From IMG/VR virus record IMGVR_UViG_3300046522_000253, positions 1-34,595 of that record: 34,595 nucleotides of DNA, one strand, 5' to 3'. The notes beneath the pieces are model-generated. The model saw only the letters and a list, made by a program, of their open reading frames with translations. It was not told the origin of the DNA and did no database searches. Positions 22,563 through 29,285 of this stretch are shown here, one piece after another. Position numbers and translations under genes: made by a program. Position 1 is the stretch's first letter. Each line of letters opens with the position of its first letter. The DNA is from a virus.

Positions 22563-23258
22563 TCACGCGGCCCGTTCAACCAACAAACCTTCCGCCTCCA
22601 GAATGTCAGCGGCGTGAGCCAGCGCCTCGTTCACCAGATCGTCAGCGGCTCGACCGATGTCCTGTCGCCACCGGCGCCGAGTCGACTCCGGAGTGCCGTC
22701 GTTGTCCCAAGTGTTCATGTTGTAGAAGCTGTCTTTCAGCACGATCATGTCAGCGGAACGCGACTCGTCTTTCTTCGCCCTGGCCTGTCCGGCCGCCACC
22801 GCCGCCTTCACCATCGACTCACGGCGCCATTCCGGCGCATCGAGCGGGATTTCAACCGACACAGATGTCACGACCTTCGGCCGCGCGCCCTTTAGTTGCG
22901 GAATGGCCCAGGCCGTGGTCGCTTTGTACAGGAAAAGCTTCGGCGCCGGGGTGCTAATCAGGGTCTGTAATGCTGAGATCGCCTGCACCTTGCGCCCTTT
23001 GTGGGTGCTGTACTTCGCCACCAGAGCATCCCAGTGCCTCGGCTCAAGGGCACTATGCAGCCGGGCTGAAACCCAGCAGTCCACTTGGGTGCGGTCGATT
23101 GTGTCAGCACCGCGGGAGCGAACCAGTGTCGCCAGATCGCCGCCCTCCTCCTCGTCGGCAGAGTTGTACAGCTTCTGCCATGCCTGCTTGCTGGTGTTGT
23201 CGATCGCTTCAGCCGCGAGGGCCGAGACAACTGCGTTCAGAACGCCTGGATAGATCAT
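22563..23258 (-). CDS. Unknown 231-aa protein in the antiterminator Q position
   Basis: Last gene of the early-right operon, overlapping NinG by ATGA, and followed by the terminators and the lysis region, so by gene order it occupies the place of lambda Q. The sequence (MIYPGVLNAVVSALAAEAIDNTSKQAW..., DCWVSARLHSALEPRHWDALVAKYSTHKGRKVQAISAL..., RRRWRQDIGRAADDLVNEALAHAADIL) lacks the zinc-finger Cys pairs of lambda Q and does not match it by eye. The basic STHKGRK and TRRRWRQ segments fit a nucleic-acid-binding role. Calling it the late antiterminator is an inference from position only. Confidence 0.65.
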   Translation of the reverse strand: MIYPGVLNAVVSALAAEAIDNTSKQAWQKLYNSADEEEGGDLATLVRSRGADTIDRTQVDCWVSARLHSALEPRHWDALVAKYSTHKGRKVQAISALQTLISTPAPKLFLYKATTAWAIPQLKGARPKVVTSVSVEIPLDAPEWRRESMVKAAVAAGQARAKKDESRSADMIVLKDSFYNMNTWDNDGTPESTRRRWRQDIGRAADDLVNEALAHAADILEAEGLLVERAA

Positions 23259-23839
23259 GCTGCAGCCCTCTTCAGTTCGCGGGTCTTGGCCCGGTAGTCG
23301 GCCTTGATAGTTTTGATTTCTTCGATCGTGTAGCGCTTGGGCTCATGCGGCCCTTCGAGCCAATCCACCTTGTCGGCGCCGATGCGCTTCACCAACTCAA
23401 TTCGGTAGTTCACGATGTCGCCGGACTTGTGGTTGTTGCACGGCGCGCACTGCTTCCAGACATTGAGCGGCTCGAAGCGCAGCTCAGGGTTCGCTCCCAC
23501 AGTTCGGTAGTGCCCGGCGTGGTACTGACCTTCGTGGTGACGGCCACAGCTCACGCACGGCAGCGCGGCGTCACGCAGGCGAATCCACTCGTTGAACACA
23601 ACCTGTGTTTCCCGCATATGATCGGCCCGGCTCTTGAGTTTCTCTTTGCGGGCCCTGATCTCTTTGCGCTCGATCTGGGCCAGTGTCTTGCGGGCCTTTT
23701 CTTGGTTCACGTCCTTGATCGCAAGGCCGCAACCCCAACTGCAAACCTTTTGCGCGGTGGAGAATGACGGCTTGAAACTCATACCGCAGGCCGGGTTCTT
23801 GCACTTCTTCGCCTTTACCTCCTTGAGGGCGACTCTCAT
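23255..23839 (-). CDS. ninG: NinG / Rap-like recombination protein
   Basis: 194 aa. The lambda NinG (Rap) Holliday-junction resolvase family is shown by CKNPACGMSFKPSFSTAQKVCSWGCG at the N-terminus, a long basic helix (IERKEIRARKEKLKSRADHMRE), then VFNEWIRLRDAALPCVSCGR, the HNH-like region with QYHAGHYRTVGANPELRFEPLNVWKQCAPCNNHKSGD. It starts at ATG 23839 (overlapping the DUF1367 stop as ATGA) with GGGAG upstream. It resolves recombination intermediates and is typical of the nin region. Confidence 0.93.
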   Translation of the reverse strand: MRVALKEVKAKKCKNPACGMSFKPSFSTAQKVCSWGCGLAIKDVNQEKARKTLAQIERKEIRARKEKLKSRADHMRETQVVFNEWIRLRDAALPCVSCGRHHEGQYHAGHYRTVGANPELRFEPLNVWKQCAPCNNHKSGDIVNYRIELVKRIGADKVDWLEGPHEPKRYTIEEIKTIKADYRAKTRELKRAAA

Positions 23840-24423
23840 GCGTAACTCCCCAACTGATCGGCGGCGGACAGCGCGTCAGCTTCATTCTCAAAGTGTGCGG
23901 ACAGCACCAACCGCCAGCAGGCGTTGAAGACGTCGCGGTAAAGCGGCTCGAAAGCTGTGTCATCCATGTTTGCCCAACTGATCGACTTGGCCTCTTTGCG
24001 GATCCCTTCAGGCGTGTGCACCAAGTGGAAGTGGCCGGCCTCAATCGTCACCCACTCACGGAAGGCTTCGCGGCTCTTGTCCACTGCCGGGAAACGCTCA
24101 GCACGAGCCAACTCAAGACCAGTGATGTAAGCGGTGACCGCGTGCGACAGTTGCCCCGGCTTGCCGCTCTGCGCTTCGAAGAACTTGGCCAACCCCTGAA
24201 TGCCGCGCATCTCCTGACGCGGGATCAAGCCGCCGACCGGCTCCCAGTATTCCCAGGCCAGGTCGAGCATCGAGAAGAACTTGCCGTGAAACTTGCCGTT
24301 GCGCATGCGGGTGAACTTGCCATGAATGATCTGGCCTGCCTTCCACTTCTGGACGGTTTCTCGGTCAGCTTCGGTGGCCGGCACCAAGCCTTGGGCGGTG
24401 CGGATAAGTGCGAGCTCAGCCAT
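23836..24423 (-). CDS. DUF1367 family nin-region protein
   Basis: 195 aa. MAELALIRTAQGLVPATEADRETVQKWKAGQIIHGKFTRMRNGKFHGKFFSMLDLAWEYWE is characteristic of DUF1367, a phage family often annotated next to NinG (its place in lambda is near NinB). The C-terminus has HTPEGIRKEAKSISWANMDDTAFEPLYRDVFNACWRLVL. The molecular function is not known; given its position it probably acts in DNA replication or recombination. It overlaps both neighbours (8 nt upstream, 4 nt downstream). Confidence 0.82.
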   Translation of the reverse strand: MAELALIRTAQGLVPATEADRETVQKWKAGQIIHGKFTRMRNGKFHGKFFSMLDLAWEYWEPVGGLIPRQEMRGIQGLAKFFEAQSGKPGQLSHAVTAYITGLELARAERFPAVDKSREAFREWVTIEAGHFHLVHTPEGIRKEAKSISWANMDDTAFEPLYRDVFNACWRLVLSAHFENEADALSAADQLGSYA

Positions 24424-25204
24424 GGGATGCCCTCCCCGATTCCAGTTCCTCGACCTGCTTCAGTAGCAGAGCGCGGCGATCTGCCAACTCATTGGCCGCT
24501 TCGAACCGCATTTCGTCCTTCCTTTCGGCCGACGCCGCTCGCATTTCCAACATCGAAGCCTTCACGCCCTGGAGCCTTTCGCGCACCCCCGGTGTTGGCC
24601 GGGTCACTTCACCGGTGATCAGACCTGCCAATGCGCGACCATCTTCGGTGATCGGGACCACGCGCATATCTGCCAAGTACTTCTGGCCATGCCCGTGGGG
24701 GATCCGCTGCATCTGCACGGCTTTGGCGATCGCCTCAACTCGGCGGTTGGCGTCGAACCCCACAGAGACATGCCAGTTGACCGGCTTGCGGTCTTCACGG
24801 GCTTGGTTGATCAGCCGCTCGTAGGCGCTGTTGAACGCCATGCGCGCACCGATCTTGTCGCCGGCGTCGAGGACAGGTTTTGCAGCACCCAACGCCAGTT
24901 GGATTTCATCGGTCATCACCACCGTCTCGAACTCGTCGTTCGAAGTCAGGGCAATGGCCCAAGCTTCGTCCTTGCCCGGGCGGCCATCGGCGGCCTGAAT
25001 CAGGTCGAGAATGGCTTTCAGCGTGAGCTTTCCGGTGAGTCCGCGACGGCAAGCCCAGAGGGCGTTGGTGATCACGTCCATCGGGTATTCAGCAAGATCC
25101 TCAGCCATCAGCTCAGCAACCGAAGCGCTCAAGGTCTGGCCGACGGTCTCAGCCGTTGCGCAGAGGGCAGCAGACAGATCAGCGAGTTGGTCGTAAGAAA
25201 GCAT
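24416..25204 (-). CDS. Putative replicative helicase loader (P-like position)
   Basis: 262 aa. The N-terminal helical part (YDQLADLSAALCATAETVGQTLSASVAELMAEDLAEYPMDVITNALWACRRGLTGKLTLKAILDLI) resembles helicase-loader/primosomal helical domains, which have a WACRRELTGK-type helix followed by a short loop. The rest is charged helix, ending AANELADRRALLLKQVEELESG. It lies downstream of the O-like initiator, overlapping it by 26 nt, the position of lambda P. Direct similarity to P is not visible, so the name rests on place and fold impression. Confidence 0.62.
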   Translation of the reverse strand: MLSYDQLADLSAALCATAETVGQTLSASVAELMAEDLAEYPMDVITNALWACRRGLTGKLTLKAILDLIQAADGRPGKDEAWAIALTSNDEFETVVMTDEIQLALGAAKPVLDAGDKIGARMAFNSAYERLINQAREDRKPVNWHVSVGFDANRRVEAIAKAVQMQRIPHGHGQKYLADMRVVPITEDGRALAGLITGEVTRPTPGVRERLQGVKASMLEMRAASAERKDEMRFEAANELADRRALLLKQVEELESGRASHG

Positions 25205-26162
25205 TTCGCTTACCCCCTTCGCGGATGTTCCGGGCAGCTTCCTGCGCGGCGTTGATATTGGCCTGGGTGTCTTCCTGTTGGCGGGCGGTGCGGCCGTTGA
25301 TCTGGGTTTGGGTCACCCACTGGGTGTGGTAGCTCTCGGCGTTGGCCAGCAGCTCGTTGAAGCTGTGGCACTTGCGGATCAGCTGGGCATCGTTGATCCC
25401 GAGGTAGTACGCGGCGACGCTATGAGCGACGTCGATACCGAGGCGGCCAATCAACAAACCAACCTGCCCTCCCACCTTGGCATTCCAGACCGGCCAAGCT
25501 TTGTAGCGCTTGCGGTAGGACATGGCGTAGTTCGCCCAGGTCTTGAACGTCTTGCAGGTCTGGTCTTTGGGGCCCGGCATGTCAGCGGGGATTTCAACCC
25601 GTGGCGCTTCGATGCGGTCAACCACCAGTACCAACCCGCCGGACCGGTTCGGCTTGTCCGAGCCGTCCTGCAAATCCTGATTACTGGTTACCTGATTGGT
25701 ACCCTGATTATTGGTACCCTGATTTGTCGGAGATTTTTCCGACCCTGGCTCGGATTTTTTTCCGACCTTGCTCGGAGATTTATCCGAGGTAGATCGGATT
25801 TTTTTCCGACCATCGAGTGCATCAGAGGTCGGATATTTTTCCGACCCATCCAATTTACGATTCCACTCTTTGGCCTTCTCGGTCAGGCGGATCAAGGTGA
25901 TGCTCGACGTACTGGAAAGCTCGATCAAACCTGCGTCTCGCAGAGCTTTCAGCAAACGGTAAGCGGTGTCGGGCTTATCAGTGAGCAGCGGCAGTTCGTC
26001 AACGATCTTGGCCTTACTCAACGCGAAGTAGATCCCGGTATCCGTCTTGATTGGATTGGCCCAGCTCGGGCACTCGTAGACGAAAGCGAACAGCAGGGCT
26101 TGCTGAGAGTTCAGCCCCCACTCCAACGCCTTCGCCTGATTGATCGTGACGGTGTATTGCAT
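25179..26162 (-). CDS. O-like replication initiator with origin iterons inside the gene
   Basis: 327 aa. The N-terminal winged-helix region (ALEWGLNSQQALLFAFVYECPSWA..., ALSKAKIVDELPLLTDKPDTAYRLLKALRDAGLIEL) binds origin DNA in this type of protein. A low-complexity polar linker (about residues 112-170, rich in S, T, K, N, Q) is encoded by the origin repeats, followed by a C-terminal domain (CKTFKTWANYAMSYRKRYKAWPVWNAKVGGQVG...) that would recruit the helicase loader. Lambda O is organised the same way, with ori in the linker. Starts at ATG 26162, 1 nt after the BRO stop. Confidence 0.85.
   Translation of the reverse strand: MQYTVTINQAKALEWGLNSQQALLFAFVYECPSWANPIKTDTGIYFALSKAKIVDELPLLTDKPDTAYRLLKALRDAGLIELSSTSSITLIRLTEKAKEWNRKLDGSEKYPTSDALDGRKKIRSTSDKSPSKVGKKSEPGSEKSPTNQGTNNQGTNQVTSNQDLQDGSDKPNRSGGLVLVVDRIEAPRVEIPADMPGPKDQTCKTFKTWANYAMSYRKRYKAWPVWNAKVGGQVGLLIGRLGIDVAHSVAAYYLGINDAQLIRKCHSFNELLANAESYHTQWVTQTQINGRTARQQEDTQANINAAQEAARNIREGGKRNAFLRPTR
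25686..25725. repeat. Three direct repeats at the origin edge (TGGTACCCTGATT)
   Basis: TGGTTACCTGATT at 25686-25698, TGGTACCCTGATT at 25698-25710 and 25713-25725. They code for the NQGTNNQGTNQVTSNQ part of the linker and directly adjoin the iterons. Confidence 0.75.
25727..25846. repeat. ori: Phage replication origin: five 18-bp palindromic iterons
   Basis: Iterons at 25727-25744, 25750-25767, 25772-25789, 25794-25811 and 25829-25846, all of the form NTCGGAKWTTTWTCCGAN (for example GTCGGATATTTTTCCGAC). Start-to-start distances are 23, 22, 22 and 35 bp, about two helical turns. They are imperfect inverted repeats around a T-rich core, in the middle of the O-like gene, just as the four lambda iterons are. 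They are the likely binding sites for its winged-helix domain. Confidence 0.88.
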
Positions 26163-26163
26163 T

Positions 26164-27024
26164 TCAGGCCTTCCCGACCAGTGCTGCCAATTCGAGGAAG
26201 CGATCGACGTACCAATGAGGCTGCGTCTCGCGGGGGGATTGTGGGTTAGTGAGGTTCTTGCCGAAGCTCATGCCCTTGTCGGTCACGCACCAGAAGTCGA
26301 CCATCACCTGCTTGGAGTTCTTACGCTGGAGTTGCTTGAGGAAACCCTTTGCGGCCAGCGCTCGGTTGAAGGCTGCTGCGGTGCTGGCGATGCTGGCGAT
26401 GCCGTGATCTTTGATCAGCGCGGTAACGGCCTTGGTCGGCATGGAACTGCCGCCGGTGGCATCTGGTGCTGCGTCGATGGTGTAGCCGGGCAGGAAGCTT
26501 GACTCCAAGCCATTGTTCGCGGCGATCTTGGTCAGCATCATCATTTGGCTAGACGGCGCCGGCTTCAGCAGGCGCGTGAAGCACTCCATGATCGCCAGTT
26601 CGCCGACGACCTTGGAGCTGCTGGGACCGGACACTTCGAACTTGCCGGTCTTGCGCACGCTCGGAAGGACTTCGCCCACCACCCATTCTTCGAAGCGCTC
26701 GGCACCGACGAGCTTGGAGCGCATCACCAGTCGATACACATCGCGCTCTGGAATAATGGTCATGAAGCCACCACCCTGTTTCGGGGTAGTGGTCGCGGCC
26801 TTGCAGTGGCGGGATACGGCGTTCTCTGGCTTCGCATAACCAAGCGCATCGGCCACATCACGAGCAACAAACCACGGATCTCCAAGTTGATCGGTAATGA
26901 CCCGAATGGCACCACCGTCGAAGTCGAAAGGGATAACTGAATTAGTGCGCGACACGTTTTCGTTTTTTGAAAAACGTGTCGCGACATATGGCGGGGTATT
27001 GCTTGAATTAGGTTGTCTCTGCAT
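26164..27024 (-). CDS. BRO-N / KilAC-type phage antirepressor
   Basis: 286 aa from ATG 27024 (MQRQPNSSNTPPY), preferred since GATGAGG lies upstream; earlier in-frame starts have no SD. A BRO-N domain starts at SVIPFDFDGGAIRVITDQLGDPWFVARDVADALGYAKPENAVSRHCK and continues with IIPERDVYRLVMRSKLVGAERFEEWVVGEVLPSVRKTG. A C-terminal KilAC-like part follows (KAVTALIKDHGIASIASTAAAFNRALAAKGFLKQLQRKNSKQ). Such proteins counteract the prophage repressor or control early genes. The N-terminal extension before the BRO core is encoded by an inverted repeat that also occurs at 21.5 kb. Confidence 0.85.
   Translation of the reverse strand: MQRQPNSSNTPPYVATRFSKNENVSRTNSVIPFDFDGGAIRVITDQLGDPWFVARDVADALGYAKPENAVSRHCKAATTTPKQGGGFMTIIPERDVYRLVMRSKLVGAERFEEWVVGEVLPSVRKTGKFEVSGPSSSKVVGELAIMECFTRLLKPAPSSQMMMLTKIAANNGLESSFLPGYTIDAAPDATGGSSMPTKAVTALIKDHGIASIASTAAAFNRALAAKGFLKQLQRKNSKQVMVDFWCVTDKGMSFGKNLTNPQSPRETQPHWYVDRFLELAALVGKA
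26946..26986. promoter_or_regulatory. Second CGCGACACG-N18-CGTGTCGCG palindrome, inside the antirepressor 5' end
   Basis: Arms at 26948-26956 and 26975-26983, spacer 18 bp, as at 21534-21569. The right arm is part of a perfect TGTCGCGACA (26977-26986), mirroring the first site, where the perfect copy is on the left. The centres of the two CGCG cores are 32 bp apart at both loci, three turns of DNA. Confidence 0.55.
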
Positions 27025-27052
27025 AATCGGCCTCATCAAGTTGTAATGAATT

Positions 27053-27078
27053 AGCCGGGGCGCAATCCCGGCTTTTTT
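27053..27078 (+). terminator. Plus-strand intrinsic terminator within the minus-strand early operon
   Basis: AGCCGGG/CCCGGCT (7 bp, 7-nt loop) with six Ts on the plus strand. It lies between the 204-aa gene and the antirepressor, both minus-strand. Read on the minus strand there is no T tract. Confidence 0.6.
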
Positions 27079-27089
27079 GTGCCTGGGAT

Positions 27090-27704
27090 TCAGGCGATTT
27101 TCAAATTCGGTCGGTGCTTGGCGAGCAGTGCTTCTGCCTTCCGGCCGAGCTCCCCTGCCCGCGCTTCAACTTGGCGGCATTGCTTCGCGAACGCCGGCAG
27201 GTGCGGCAAGTCCGCCTCGCACATCACTTGGTCGTCAAAGACGTCGCTGCCGGTGTCGATCACATCACCCAGCGCGCGGATCAGCGCGCCGAAGCTTCTG
27301 TTCGCGCATTGGGAACTTGTCATCTGGCGGGCGCCGATCAGTCCGTGACGGCCGGCCAGTTCGTTGATGCAGTGATCACGGAACTCAGGCTCCAGAGCAT
27401 TCACCCACGACTCTTCCAGCCAAGACGGCATTTCCTGATCACCAGACAGCCAGCGCTGAACACGTTTGAGCCAGCGACCGGTCGCCTTAATGAATTCACC
27501 GGCGTCTTTAGTCAGCTCGGGAGAATTGAAGTCCGGGACCTCTTTCTTCTTCGCTCGCTCTGGAATCGACAGATACAGCTCACGACTCAGCGCCTGGGCG
27601 AAATCATCCTGGCTCAGGCTAGTGCGTGCGATCTGGTTTGCCGCGTGCGCGACCAGCACCTGATCACGGGTTTGGGCTCTGTGTCTTGAACTGGACGTTT
27701 CCAT
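27090..27704 (-). CDS. Unknown 204-aa early protein in the cII slot
   Basis: Between cro and the antirepressor, where lambda has cII. METSSSRHRAQTRDQVLVAHAANQIARTSLSQDDFAQALSRELYLSIPERAKKKEVPDFNSPEL, then a helical KATGRWLKRVQRWLSGDQEMPSWLEESWVNALEPEF and a C-terminal basic helix (ARAGELGRKAEALLAKHRPNLKIA). It has regulator-like composition, but I do not see a known HTH or the CII motif. SD is weak (AGAGAG, about 9 nt). Function not assigned. Confidence 0.65.
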   Translation of the reverse strand: METSSSRHRAQTRDQVLVAHAANQIARTSLSQDDFAQALSRELYLSIPERAKKKEVPDFNSPELTKDAGEFIKATGRWLKRVQRWLSGDQEMPSWLEESWVNALEPEFRDHCINELAGRHGLIGARQMTSSQCANRSFGALIRALGDVIDTGSDVFDDQVMCEADLPHLPAFAKQCRQVEARAGELGRKAEALLAKHRPNLKIA

Positions 27705-27757
27705 GGGGATTGCTCTCTTCTAATCTGGCTTCAACGGACCAACGACGGCGCTGACTG

Positions 27758-27997
27758 TTAGGCGGCTTCTTGGGGTTTTGATTCGGTGAGAAGCTCGTAC
27801 AGATCAGGCCGCAGGCCGGACATGGTCAGATCTCCACTTGTTGCGGCTTGAAGCTTTTTCGAAAGCTCCAGGGAAGGCTTCCGATGACCGCCCGCAATTT
27901 GGTAGAGGTAGCCAACGCTGGTGCCTGCCGCTGCCGCAACTCGATCGCGTTCAGGTGCGGTCGCCTTCTTGAGCCACTCTTGCATTTGGGTGGTCAT
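27758..27997 (-). CDS. cro: Cro-like HTH repressor
   Basis: 79 aa from ATG 27997 (MTTQMQEWLKKATAPERDRVAAAAG) with GGAG upstream; a longer frame to 28021 is not preferred. The HTH is ERDRVAAAAGTSVGYLYQIAGGHRKPSLELSKKLQAAT, YdaS/Cro-like. First gene of the rightward early operon, divergent from cI, controlled by operators at 28026-28067. In lysis it should turn down cI. Confidence 0.88.
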   Translation of the reverse strand: MTTQMQEWLKKATAPERDRVAAAAGTSVGYLYQIAGGHRKPSLELSKKLQAATSGDLTMSGLRPDLYELLTESKPQEAA

Positions 27998-28023
27998 GGG
28001 TATTCTCCGTTTGTCTCGCACAG

Positions 28024-28053
28024 AGTTTAGCTTCTAGATAAATTATTTAGCAA
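28024..28053 (-). promoter_or_regulatory. pR: Early promoter pR with CI/Cro operator
   Basis: On the minus strand TTGCTA (28048-28053), 18 bp, TAAACT (28024-28029). The same geometry is found at the second promoter near 32.85 kb. An operator palindrome, TTTAGCT-TCT-AGATAAA (28026-28042), overlaps the -10 side of the promoter. Confidence 0.6.
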
Positions 28054-28090
28054 GTGCGAGTTTAGCTCGGAGAATATTTATCATTTAGCT
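28026..28090. promoter_or_regulatory. oR: CI/Cro operator cluster between cI and cro
   Basis: TTTAGCT half-sites: 28026-28032 (paired with AGATAAA at 28036-28042), GATAAATTATTTAGC (28037-28051), TTTAGCT (28061-28067) and TTTAGCT (28084-28090). The same half-site and spacers recur at 32819-32870. Confidence 0.7.
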
Positions 28091-28111
28091 AAGAGCTGCA
28101 ATCATTAGCGC

Positions 28112-28846
28112 ATGGATATTTACGCGATCAGAAAGCGCAACCTGGAAGCCCTTGCAGGCAACAGAAAGCGAAAAGAATGTGCAGAGAAATGGGGAACATC
28201 GCCTTCGGTGTTGAGCCAGATCCTCTCCAAAAACCCGGTCAGGAACTTGGGGGACGAGCTCGCGCGCAGAATTGAGGCGGCCGAAGATCTGCCGAAGGGC
28301 TACTTGGACAATGTCCGGGATATGTCATTGACCGCAGAGCTTGCGCCTGAATCTCAGCACACCGAACTAAAGGACATCGCCCTCTGGGATGACTCGACGC
28401 CCATTGATGACGACGAAGTTTCTGTGCCCTTCCTTCGCGAAGTTGAGCTTGCCGCCGGCTCAGGTCGCTTTGTCATTGAGGAAAGCTCGAATTCGTTCCT
28501 GCGGTTCGGAAAACGAAGCCTTCGCCAGAATGGTGTTCAGTTCTCGAACGCAAAATGCGTGACCATTCGTGGAAACAGCATGCTTCCAATTTTGAGGGAT
28601 GGGGCTACGGTGGGAATAAACACCGGCATCACCTCAATTTCCGATGTCACTGATGGCGACCTATACGCGTTAATTCACAATGGCCAGCTTCGCGTGAAGC
28701 AGCTCTATAGACTCCCGTCAGGTGTTCGCCTGCGCAGTTTCAACCGTGAAGAGCACCCGGATGAGGACTACACGTTCCAGGATATTCAGGAGGAGCAGAT
28801 CAGCATCCTCGGGCACGTCTTCTGGTGGGGCATGTACGCCAGGTAG
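28112..28846 (+). CDS. cI: CI-type repressor with LexA/S24 autoprotease domain
   Basis: 244 aa. N-terminal HTH around residues 18-50 (RKRKECAEKWGTSPSVLSQILSK). Cleavage site Ala115-Gly116 (LAAGSG). Peptidase catalytic residues are Ser156 (RGNSMLP) and Lys196 (LRVKQLY). The repressor holds lysogeny and self-cleaves with RecA after DNA damage. ATG 28112 has no recognisable SD in the 20 bp before it, so it may be leaderless as lambda cI is from pRM. It starts the plus-strand immunity operon. Confidence 0.94.
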   Translation: MDIYAIRKRNLEALAGNRKRKECAEKWGTSPSVLSQILSKNPVRNLGDELARRIEAAEDLPKGYLDNVRDMSLTAELAPESQHTELKDIALWDDSTPIDDDEVSVPFLREVELAAGSGRFVIEESSNSFLRFGKRSLRQNGVQFSNAKCVTIRGNSMLPILRDGATVGINTGITSISDVTDGDLYALIHNGQLRVKQLYRLPSGVRLRSFNREEHPDEDYTFQDIQEEQISILGHVFWWGMYAR

Positions 28847-28951
28847 TCCTCAGCCAATATTTGTCATGAATTGACACCTGCGCCGACCGCGCGACTGAGG
28901 GGTCAAAACAATTGCAGTAAATTGGCACAACGGAGTTGCAGGGGGACGATC

Positions 28952-29191
28952 ATGGGACTCAATAAGCCAGAGCAGGACCTAAAGCGCGACCTCCAGGGTG
29001 TCGCTTCTGATTTGAAGTGGTCAGCGGTGGAGCTGATGCGAATCGCAGAGCGTGCCAGCTTGGCCGGGAATGAGCCTGATGCCCAAGCCATCATGCGCAT
29101 GATCACGATCTTCCATAACGATGAGGATCGGCTGACGGCGTATGCGGATGAGGTCGGGGCGGGCCGAGTGACGCGGACGAAGGCTGAGTAG
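28952..29191 (+). CDS. 79-aa helical protein in the rex position
   Basis: ATG 28952 with AGGGGG 7 nt upstream (MGLNKPEQDLKRDLQGVASDLKWSAVELMRIAERASLAGNEPDAQAIMRMITIFHNDEDRLTAYADEVGAG...). The frame is open further up, but this start has the best SD. Helical and charged, no recognised domain. It lies downstream of cI on the same strand and upstream of the HipA-like pair, so it is likely made in lysogens. Confidence 0.65.
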   Translation: MGLNKPEQDLKRDLQGVASDLKWSAVELMRIAERASLAGNEPDAQAIMRMITIFHNDEDRLTAYADEVGAGRVTRTKAE

Positions 29192-29239
29192 GTGGTATGG
29201 CGTGGATTTCTAAAGCCTAAAGCCAAAATCGATAGCTCC

Positions 29240-29266
29240 CTCAGCTCGCAAAAATTGCGATCTGAG
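29240..29266. promoter_or_regulatory. Imperfect inverted repeat upstream of the HipA-like gene
   Basis: CTCAG-c-TCGCAA-aaa-TTGCGA-t-CTGAG: 11 paired bases per arm with one mismatch, lacking a T tract. It ends about 10 bp before the SD of the next gene, so it could be an operator or a translation-control hairpin. Confidence 0.5.
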
Positions 29267-29285
29267 GAAGTAGCAAGGAATGCAA

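Noticed and set aside
25727-25846. CRISPR array
   Set aside because: Regular repeats with 4-17 bp spacers, inside an intact replication gene; these are origin iterons. No CRISPR array or cas gene was seen anywhere in the window.
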